Shown here: positions 15,207 through 23,496 of the stretch, in pieces
Position numbering within the stretch: position 1 is the stretch's first letter
Layout: the number at the start of each line of letters is the position of its first letter
NCBI RefSeq assembly: GCF_027922325.1
Contig: NZ_BSFL01000003.1
Location: 558,001-622,000, forward strand
DNA from: Methylopila turkensis
Lineage (GTDB): Bacteria; Pseudomonadota; Alphaproteobacteria; Rhizobiales; Methylopilaceae
Reading direction: 5' to 3'
DNA length: 64,000 bases
Program-made: the position numbers and the translations under genes
Notes under the pieces: generated by a model
Database searches by the model: none
Seen by the model: only the letters and a program-made list of their open reading frames with translations
Told to the model about the DNA's origin: nothing

Positions 15207-16517
15207 ATGAGCAAGGACGCCAGGACTTTTCTGACCGCGAGCTTGGGGCGCCGCGACGTTCTCCGCGCGGGGGCCGGCGCCGCCGCGACGATGGCCGCAG
15301 CGCGCGTTCTCGCGCCGTCGGGGGTCTTCGCGCAGGGCGCCGGGCCGGAGACGACCAAGGCGACGCTGGGCTACATCGCGCTGACCGACTCCGCGCCGCT
15401 GATCGTGGCGAAGGAGAAGGGCTTCTTCGCCAAATACGGCATGCCGGACGTGCAGGTCGTCAAGCAGGCGTCCTGGGGCACCACCCGCGACAACCTCGTG
15501 CTCGGCTCCGAGGGCAACGGCATCGACGGCGCGCACATCCTGACGCCGATGCCGTACCTGATCTCGGCCGGCAAGGTGACGCAGCAGAACATCCCCCTGC
15601 CGATGTACATCCTGGCGCGGCTGAACTACGACGCCCAGGCGATCTCCGTCGGCGCGGCCTACAAGGCCCTGAAGCCGACCGTCGACGCCAAGCCGCTGAA
15701 GGAGGAGTTCCTCAAGAAGAAGGCGGCGGGGCAGCAGGCCAAGGTCGCCATGACCTTCCCCGGCGGCACCCACGACCTCTGGATCCGCTACTGGCTGGCC
15801 GCCGCCGGCATCGACCCCGACAAGGACGTCGAGACCATCGTGGTGCCGCCGCCGCAGATGGTGGCGAACATGAAGGTCGGCACCATGGACGCCTTCTGCG
15901 TCGGCGAGCCTTGGGGCGCGCAGCTCGTCGGCCAGGGCATCGGCTTCTCCGCCTGCAACACCTCGGAGATCTGGAAGGATCACCCCGAGAAGTCGTTCGG
16001 CATGCGCGCGGCCTATGTCGACAAGTATCCCAACGCCGCCAAGGCGCTGCTGATGGCGGTCATGGAGGCGCAGAAGTTCTGCGACGACATGGCGAACAAG
16101 GACGAGGTCGCCGCGATCGTCGGCACCCGCGCCTGGTTCAACGTGCCGGTGAAGGACATCGTCGGCCGTCTAAAGGGCGTCTACGACTACGGCGACGGCC
16201 GGGTGGTGGAGAACAGCCCCGGCCTGATGAAGTTCTGGGGCGGCGGCCCGGTGTCCTATCCCTACCAGAGCCACGACATGTGGTTCCTCACCGAGGACAT
16301 CCGCTGGGGCAAGTTCGCGCCCGACACCGACATCAAGGCGATGGTCGCCAAGGTGAACCGCGAGGACCTCTGGAAGGAGGCCGCGAAGGCGATCGGCGGC
16401 GCGACGATCCCGGAGTCCACGTCGCGCGGCGTCGAGACCTTCTTCGACGGCAAGACCTTCGATCCGGCCCAGCCGACGGCCTACCTCGAAAGCCTCGACA
16501 TCAAGCGCGTCGCCTGA
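15207..16517 (+). CDS. nrtA: Nitrate ABC transporter substrate-binding protein
   Basis: A 436-residue CmpA/NrtA-family binding protein. It has a twin-arginine signal (R15-R16 in SLGRRDVLRAG, then an alanine-rich core to FAQG), so it is exported folded to the periplasm. The mature part shows family blocks: LGYIALTDSAPLIVAKEKGFF, WGTTRDNLVLGS, TFPGGTHDLWIRYWL, VVPPPQMVANMKVGTMDAFCVGEPWG. It captures nitrate (possibly nitrite) for the NrtB/NrtD transporter. The gene is first in the structural operon, 73 bases after the leader terminator. NasS is its cytoplasmic paralogue. Confidence 0.92.
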   Translation: MSKDARTFLTASLGRRDVLRAGAGAAATMAAARVLAPSGVFAQGAGPETTKATLGYIALTDSAPLIVAKEKGFFAKYGMPDVQVVKQASWGTTRDNLVLGSEGNGIDGAHILTPMPYLISAGKVTQQNIPLPMYILARLNYDAQAISVGAAYKALKPTVDAKPLKEEFLKKKAAGQQAKVAMTFPGGTHDLWIRYWLAAAGIDPDKDVETIVVPPPQMVANMKVGTMDAFCVGEPWGAQLVGQGIGFSACNTSEIWKDHPEKSFGMRAAYVDKYPNAAKALLMAVMEAQKFCDDMANKDEVAAIVGTRAWFNVPVKDIVGRLKGVYDYGDGRVVENSPGLMKFWGGGPVSYPYQSHDMWFLTEDIRWGKFAPDTDIKAMVAKVNREDLWKEAAKAIGGATIPESTSRGVETFFDGKTFDPAQPTAYLESLDIKRVA

Positions 16518-16534
16518 CGCCGCGACCTCCAATC

Positions 16535-16557
16535 GGGGGCGCGGCCGCCGCGCCCCC
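16535..16557 (+). promoter_or_regulatory. Strong stem-loop between nrtA and nrtB
   Basis: A perfect 10-bp GC-only stem (GGGGGCGCGG / CCGCGCCCCC) with a three-base loop starts 18 bases after the nrtA stop. No U-tract follows. Such hairpins after binding-protein genes protect upstream mRNA and partly reduce downstream expression, giving more binding protein than permease. That role here is inferred. Confidence 0.6.
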
Positions 16558-16594
16558 TCGCCGCTCCCGCACCATCAACCTTTGAGGAGTCGCC

Positions 16595-17497
16595 ATGTCG
16601 GCCCCCGTCCTGAAACTCGACGACGCCCGCGCCTCCAAGGCGGCGCCGGCCGCCGAAGTCGTGGCCTTCCGCGCTCCGAAGGCGCCCTCGCCGCTGCAGA
16701 AGCGCGCCGGCGACGTGCTGAACTGGGCGACGACCACGCTCGTGCCCCCGCTGGTGGTGCTTACGCTGCTGCTGCTGTTCTGGGAGCTGGTCTGCTCGCG
16801 GCCCGGCTCCTCGCTGCCGCCCCCGAGCCAGGTCGTCACCGACACCTGGGAGCTGATCGTCAACCCGTTCTACGACCGCGGAGGACTCGACAAGGGTCTG
16901 TTCTGGCACCTGCTGGCGAGCCTGCAGCGGGTGGCGCTCGGCTACGCCATCGCGGTGGTGGTGGGCGTCGCCTTCGGCGTGCTGGTCGGCCAGTCGACCT
17001 GGGCGATGCGCGGCCTCGACCCGATCTTCCAGATCCTGCGCACCGTGCCGCCGCTCGCCTGGCTGCCGCTGGCGCTCGCCGCCTTCCGCGACGGCCAGCC
17101 CTCGGCGATCTTCGTGATCTTCATCACCTCGGTGTGGCCGATCATCATCAACACCGCGGTCGGCATCCGCAACATCCCGACCGACTACTCGAATGTCGCC
17201 AAGGTCATCCGGCTGAACGGCTTCGAGTATTTCACCAAGATCATGATCCCGGCGGCCGCCCCTTACATCTTCACGGGGCTCCGCATCGGCATCGGCCTCA
17301 GCTGGCTCGCGATCGTCGCGGCCGAGATGCTGATCGGCGGCGTCGGCATCGGCTTCTTTATCTGGGACGCGTGGAACTCGTCCAACATCAGCGACATCAT
17401 CCTCGCCCTCGTCTACGTCGGGGTGGTCGGGTTCATCCTCGACCGGATCGTCGCCTTCATCGCCGGCGCGGTCACGCGCGGCACCGCGAACGCGTGA
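16595..17497 (+). CDS. nrtB: Nitrate ABC transporter permease
   Basis: A 300-residue inner-membrane permease of the NrtB/CmpB/SsuC type. A cytoplasmic N-terminus of ~45 residues is followed by about six spans. The permease EAA-like loop lies in RLNGFEYFTKIMIPAAAPYIFTGLRIGIGLSW. GGAG-containing ribosome site TTTGAGGAGTCGCC precedes ATG 16595. It pairs with NrtA and the ATPase encoded 11 bases downstream. Nitrate as substrate is inferred from NasST, the leader and the reductases in the same run. Confidence 0.92.
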   Translation: MSAPVLKLDDARASKAAPAAEVVAFRAPKAPSPLQKRAGDVLNWATTTLVPPLVVLTLLLLFWELVCSRPGSSLPPPSQVVTDTWELIVNPFYDRGGLDKGLFWHLLASLQRVALGYAIAVVVGVAFGVLVGQSTWAMRGLDPIFQILRTVPPLAWLPLALAAFRDGQPSAIFVIFITSVWPIIINTAVGIRNIPTDYSNVAKVIRLNGFEYFTKIMIPAAAPYIFTGLRIGIGLSWLAIVAAEMLIGGVGIGFFIWDAWNSSNISDIILALVYVGVVGFILDRIVAFIAGAVTRGTANA

Positions 17498-17508
17498 GGA
17501 TCACGGCG

Positions 17509-18309
17509 ATGTCCAAGCAAGCTTTTCTCTCCATCCAGCACGTCGACAAGGCGTTCTCGCGCGGCGGCGTGACCAACGAGGTGCTCAAGGACGTCTCGCT
17601 CGACGTCAATGAGGGCGAATACATCTCCATCATCGGTCATTCCGGCTGCGGCAAGTCCACCCTGCTCAACATCGTCGCCGGCCTCACCGGCGTGACGAAG
17701 GGCGTGGTCTTCCTCGAAGGCAAGGTGGTGGACGAGCCGGGACCGGACCGCGCCGTGGTGTTCCAGAACCACTCGCTGCTGCCGTGGCTTACGGCCTACG
17801 AGAACGTCGCTCTCGCGGTCGACAAGGTGTTCGCGCGGACCAAGACCAAGGCCGAGCGCCACGAGTGGACCATGCGCCAGATCGAGCTGGTGAACATGGC
17901 CCACGCCAAGGACCGGCGCCCGTCGGAGATTTCCGGCGGCATGAAGCAGCGCATCGGCATCGCCCGCGCGCTCGCCATGCAGCCGAAGGTGCTGCTGCTC
18001 GACGAGCCGTTCGGCGCGCTCGACGCGCTGACCCGCACCCATCTGCAGGACCAGGTCATGCAGATCCAGACCGAGCTGAAGAACACCGTTCTGATGATCA
18101 CCCACGACGTGGACGAGGCCGTGCTGCTCTCGGACCGCATCGTGATGATGACCAACGGCCCCTCCGCCCGGATCGGCGAAGTGCTGTCGGTGCCGCTGGA
18201 GCGGCCGCGCAAGCGGCTGGAGCTGGTGTCCGACCGCACCTACATCGCGGCCCGCGCCGCGGTGCTGAAGTTCCTCTACGAGCGCCACCGCTTCATCGAA
18301 GCGGCGTGA
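17509..18309 (+). CDS. nrtD: Nitrate ABC transporter ATP-binding protein
   Basis: A 266-residue single ABC ATPase. Walker A GHSGCGKST (~residues 45-53), Q-loop FQNHSLLPW, signature SGGMKQR (~residues 143-149), Walker B VLLLDEPFGALDALTR, and the switch histidine in MITHDVDEAV are all present. It lacks the extra C-terminal NrtA-like domain of cyanobacterial NrtC, so it corresponds to NrtD. It energises uptake through NrtB. Ribosome site GAGGA overlaps the nrtB stop. Start ATG 17509 is the one with suitable spacing. Confidence 0.92.
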   Translation: MSKQAFLSIQHVDKAFSRGGVTNEVLKDVSLDVNEGEYISIIGHSGCGKSTLLNIVAGLTGVTKGVVFLEGKVVDEPGPDRAVVFQNHSLLPWLTAYENVALAVDKVFARTKTKAERHEWTMRQIELVNMAHAKDRRPSEISGGMKQRIGIARALAMQPKVLLLDEPFGALDALTRTHLQDQVMQIQTELKNTVLMITHDVDEAVLLSDRIVMMTNGPSARIGEVLSVPLERPRKRLELVSDRTYIAARAAVLKFLYERHRFIEAA

Positions 18310-18320
18310 GGAGCTTCGCC

Positions 18321-19532
18321 ATGGACCGCGAGCGTCTCGTCGTCGTCGGCAACGGCATGGCCGGGCTTCGGCTCCTCGAGGAGCTGAAGGCCGCGTGCCC
18401 CGGCCGCTACGCCGTCACCGTGATCGGCGCCGAGCCGGAGCCGGCCTACAACCGGGTCCTGCTGTCCTCGCTGCTCGCCGGCGAGGCGAGCGACGAGGAC
18501 CTCGCGTTCCGGGACCGCGCCTGGTACGCCGCGAACGGCTACCGCCTGCTGACCGGCGCGCCGGTCCAGTCGATCGACGCCGCCGCCCGCAAGGCGACGC
18601 TGAAGGACGGCCGGGTGTTCGCCTACGACCGGCTCGTGCTCGCCACCGGGTCCGAGGCGATCCGCCTGCCGCTGCCGGGGTCGCATCTCTCGCAGGTGCT
18701 GGTGTTCCGCGACCGCTGCGACGCCATGCGGCTCAAGGCGCTCGGCGGGCCCGGGACGCGGGCGGTCGTGATCGGCGGCGGGCTGCTCGGGCTCGAGGCG
18801 GCCTACGGCCTCGTCCAGATCGGCTGCGCCGTCACCGTGGTCCACCTCATGGACAAGCTTATGGAGCGCCAGCTCGACGCCAAGGGCGCCGCCACGCTGC
18901 GCCGCGCGCTCGAGGCCAAGGGCGTCGCCTTCGCGCTCGGGGCGGAGAGCAAGGGCGTCGTGGGCGTCGCGAAGGTCGAGGGGCTGGAGCTCGGATCGGG
19001 CGAGATCCTTCCCGCCGACATGATCGTCATGGCCTGCGGCGTGCGCCCGAACGGCGCGCTCGGCCGCGCCGCGGGGCTTGCTGCGAACCGCGGCCTGCTG
19101 GTGGACGACGCCATGCGCACCTCCGACGAGCGCATCTTCGCGCTGGGCGAATGCGCCGAGCATCGCGGCGTGGTCTACGGCCTCGTCGCGCCGGCCTACG
19201 AGCAGGCGAAGACGCTGGCGCGCGCGCTCGCCGGCGAACCGGCGGCCTACGCCGGCAGCCTGCTCTCCACCAACCTGAAGGTCTCCGGCGTCTCGGTGTT
19301 CTCGGCCGGCGCGATCGAGGCGGAGGACGGCGACGAGACCGTCACGCTCTCCGACGCGGCCCAAGGCTGCTACCGCAAGCTGATCGTGCGCGACGACCGC
19401 CTGAAGGGCGCGATCCTCGTGGGCGAAGCATCCGACGCGCTCTGGTACCTCGACCTGATCGCCAGCGGCGCGCCGCTCGGCCCCTTGCGCGACGACCTCG
19501 CCTTCGGGCGCGGCTTCGCCATGGCGGCGTGA
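18321..19532 (+). CDS. FAD-dependent NAD(P)H oxidoreductase, NirB/NasB N-terminal-like
   Basis: A 403-residue flavoprotein of the nitrite-reductase/rubredoxin-reductase fold. It has an N-terminal FAD motif VVVGNGMAGLRLLEEL, EPAYNRVLLSSLL (typical of NirB/NasB), VLATGSEAIRLPLPG, an NAD(P)H motif VVIGGGLLGLEAAYGL, and the FAD-closing ERIFALGECAEHRG. It stops after the C-terminal dimer domain and has no 2Fe-2S or siroheme part of a full NirB. It probably passes NAD(P)H electrons to the nitrate reductase encoded 4 kb downstream or to nitrite reductase. ATG lies 11 bases after nrtD. A REP-like repeat pair follows the stop. Confidence 0.85.
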   Translation: MDRERLVVVGNGMAGLRLLEELKAACPGRYAVTVIGAEPEPAYNRVLLSSLLAGEASDEDLAFRDRAWYAANGYRLLTGAPVQSIDAAARKATLKDGRVFAYDRLVLATGSEAIRLPLPGSHLSQVLVFRDRCDAMRLKALGGPGTRAVVIGGGLLGLEAAYGLVQIGCAVTVVHLMDKLMERQLDAKGAATLRRALEAKGVAFALGAESKGVVGVAKVEGLELGSGEILPADMIVMACGVRPNGALGRAAGLAANRGLLVDDAMRTSDERIFALGECAEHRGVVYGLVAPAYEQAKTLARALAGEPAAYAGSLLSTNLKVSGVSVFSAGAIEAEDGDETVTLSDAAQGCYRKLIVRDDRLKGAILVGEASDALWYLDLIASGAPLGPLRDDLAFGRGFAMAA

Positions 19533-19562
19533 GGGCGGCGGATGATGACGACGACCCACCGC

Positions 19563-19683
19563 CCTTGTCCCGGCCTAGAGCCGGGATCCGTACGCGCAGA
19601 CCTCAAAGAACGAACCCGTCCCGCCGGAGCCTCACCTTCCCGCCGCCTCGGCTCTGGGTCCCGGCTCAGGGCCGGGACAAGGA
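19563..19683. repeat. REP/BIME-like inverted repeat pair 1
   Basis: Two imperfect palindromic units with core TTGTCCCGGCC...GAGCCGGGA stand in opposite orientation, about 75 bases apart (19563-19590 and 19651-19683). The outer arms TTGTCCCGGC and GCCGGGACAA pair, as do the inner arms. They fill the 188-base gap between the FAD reductase and nirA. Closely related pairs occur in the next two gaps. Confidence 0.8.
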
Positions 19684-19720
19684 AGCGGATGATCCTGCAG
19701 GGAACGTGGACGGTGACGGC

Positions 19721-21517
<1,797 letters not shown>

Positions 21518-21531
21518 TGGTCACCTCGTCT

Positions 21532-21651
21532 CTTGTCCCGGCCGAAGAGCCGGGACCCATCACCGCAGGTGTCTCGGGGCGCCGCTGCGGCCGTTCCGCT
21601 TTCTTGCGCATCCGCAACGCGTCTGGGTCCCGGCTCTTCGGCCGGGACAAG
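21532..21651. repeat. REP/BIME-like inverted repeat pair 2 (28-bp perfect arms)
   Basis: A 28-base unit at 21532-21559 is the exact reverse complement of 21624-21651; the spacer is 64 bases. Each unit is itself a hairpin (TCCCGGC / GCCGGGA). The element fills nearly all of the 163-base gap between nirA and the flavoprotein gene. Sequence and architecture match pair 1. Confidence 0.88.
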
Positions 21652-21680
21652 GGGCTCGTGGCGCCGACCGGAGCCTCCTC

Positions 21681-23318
21681 ATGACCGCGCAAGGCCAGAT
21701 CCTTCCGCCGCTCGTCCCGGAAAACGCGCCCTTCAGCACAGAGCAGCGCGCCTGGCTGAACGGCTTCTTCGCCGGCCTGCTCTCCATGGACGGCGGCGTG
21801 CAGGCGCTGTCGCGCGACGCCGCGACCGCGCTGCTGGGCTCGCCCCTGCCCGGCGAAAGCCAGTCCGCGCCGGTCGAGGAGGATGACGGCGCGCCGTGGC
21901 ACGACGCCTCCATTCCGATCGGCGAGCGCATGGAGATGGCGGCCGACCGGCCGGTGAAGCGGCGCATGTACGCCGCGATGGCCCAGCAGGACTGCGGCCA
22001 GTGCGGCTATCTCTGCGAGAGCTATTCGGCCGCCATCGCGGCCGGCGAGGAGACGAAGCTGAACCTCTGCGTGCCGGGCGGCAAAGAGACCACCCGCATG
22101 CTGAAGAAGCTGTTCGAGGAGCTCGACGGCGGCGGCGCGGCGCCCGCGAAGCCCGTGGCGGCGGCGCCCGCGGCGCCAGTCGCGCCCGAGCCCGGTCGCT
22201 CGCGCGAGACCCCAGTCGAGGCGGCGTTCCTGTCGAAGCGCGCGGTGAGCGGCGAAGGCTCCGACAAGGAGACCAACCATGTGGAGATCGATCTTTCGGC
22301 CTGCGGCCTGACCTACGAGCCCGGCGACTCGTTCGGCCTGTTCGCGACCAACGCCCCGGAGCTGTGCGCGGCGGTGGCCGCCCGCCTCGACGTGGCGGAG
22401 GACGTGGAGGTTTCCCACGATGGCCACACCCTGCCGCTGAAGACCTTGCTTTCGGAGCGCGTCTCGCTCGCCGCCGCGCCCGACGCGCTGTTCGAGCTCA
22501 TGGGCGTCTACGCCGAAAACGCCGACGACAAGCAGAAGCTTGCCAAGCTCGCCGAGGGCGAGGACCCCGACGGCGACCTCGCGACGCTCGACGTGCTGGC
22601 CGCGCTGGAGAAATTTCCCGCCGCGACGCCGCCCGCCGCCGAATTCCTCGGCGCGCTCGATCCGCTGCAGCCGCGGCTCTATTCGATCTCCTCGGCGCTC
22701 TCGGCCGATCCCGGCAAGGTCAGCCTGACCGTCGCCGCCGTGCGCTACCGCATCGGCGACCGCACCCGGCTCGGTCTCGCCTCCACCTATCTCGCCGACC
22801 GCGTGGCGCCGGGCGACAAGCTCAAGGTCTATGTCCAGAAGGCGCACGGCTTCGCGCTGCCGAGGGCCGGCGACACGCCGATCATCATGGTGGGGCCCGG
22901 CACCGGCGTCGCGCCGTTCCGCTCGTTCCTGCGCGAGCGGATGGCGACCCGAGCCGCGGGCGGGGCCTGGCTGTTCTACGGCCACCAGCGCGAGGCGAGC
23001 GACTACTACTATCGCGAGGAGCTCGAAGAACTGCAGGCGGCGGGGGCGCTGACGAAGCTCTCGCTCGCCTGGTCGCGCGATGGCGCCGAGAAGGTCTATG
23101 TGCAGGACCGCATGCGCGAAGCCGGCGCGGAGCTCTGGAGCTGGCTCGAGAAGGGCGCGCATTTCTACGTCTGCGGCGACGCCAAGCGCATGGCGGCGGA
23201 CGTGGAGAAGGCGTTGGTCGACATCGTGGCGACCCATGGGGCCAAGAGCGCGGACGAGGCCAAGGCCTTCGTCGCCGGCCTCAAGAAGGCCGGACGCTAC
23301 CAGGCGGACGTCTACTGA
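21681..23318 (+). CDS. NADPH-dependent flavoprotein with 4Fe-4S motif (sulfite-reductase-alpha/CPR-like, no flavodoxin domain)
   Basis: A 545-residue protein annotated in relatives as sulfite reductase subunit alpha. It lacks the N-terminal flavodoxin/FMN domain of CysJ. Instead residues ~100-135 hold four cysteines, C105-x2-C108-x3-C112-x17-C130, spaced as for a 4Fe-4S cluster. The rest is a cytochrome-P450-reductase-type module: YEPGDSFGLFATN connecting domain, FAD motif RLYSISS, NADPH motif VGPGTGVAPFRSFL, HFYVCGDAKRMA and terminal aromatic Y. It would carry NADPH electrons through FAD to the Fe-S cluster and on to NirA, replacing ferredoxin. That partnership is inferred from adjacency. 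ATG 21681 follows GGAG. Confidence 0.82.
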   Translation: MTAQGQILPPLVPENAPFSTEQRAWLNGFFAGLLSMDGGVQALSRDAATALLGSPLPGESQSAPVEEDDGAPWHDASIPIGERMEMAADRPVKRRMYAAMAQQDCGQCGYLCESYSAAIAAGEETKLNLCVPGGKETTRMLKKLFEELDGGGAAPAKPVAAAPAAPVAPEPGRSRETPVEAAFLSKRAVSGEGSDKETNHVEIDLSACGLTYEPGDSFGLFATNAPELCAAVAARLDVAEDVEVSHDGHTLPLKTLLSERVSLAAAPDALFELMGVYAENADDKQKLAKLAEGEDPDGDLATLDVLAALEKFPAATPPAAEFLGALDPLQPRLYSISSALSADPGKVSLTVAAVRYRIGDRTRLGLASTYLADRVAPGDKLKVYVQKAHGFALPRAGDTPIIMVGPGTGVAPFRSFLRERMATRAAGGAWLFYGHQREASDYYYREELEELQAAGALTKLSLAWSRDGAEKVYVQDRMREAGAELWSWLEKGAHFYVCGDAKRMAADVEKALVDIVATHGAKSADEAKAFVAGLKKAGRYQADVY

Positions 23319-23356
23319 TGGGCGCGGGGGGCGCAGGAGCGGGCGAACGCGCCGGC

Positions 23357-23468
23357 CGTCATCCCGGCCGGAGCGGCGCAGCCGCGCAGAGCCGGGACCG
23401 TGTTCAGGACGAGGCGCTTCATTCGGAGAACGGTCCCGGCTCTGCGCTGCGCATCGGCCGGGATGACG
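23357..23468. repeat. REP/BIME-like inverted repeat pair 3
   Basis: Outer arms CGTCATCCCGGCCG (23357-23370) and CGGCCGGGATGACG (23455-23468) are perfect complements. Inner arms GCAGAGCCGGGACCG (23386-23400) and CGGTCCCGGCTCTGC (23431-23445) are too. The core is shared with pairs 1 and 2, but the outer arm is a GTCATCCCGG variant. It lies between the flavoprotein gene and nasA. Confidence 0.85.
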
Positions 23469-23496
23469 CTGGTTTCGCTCCTGGCTCCGCCCGCCC

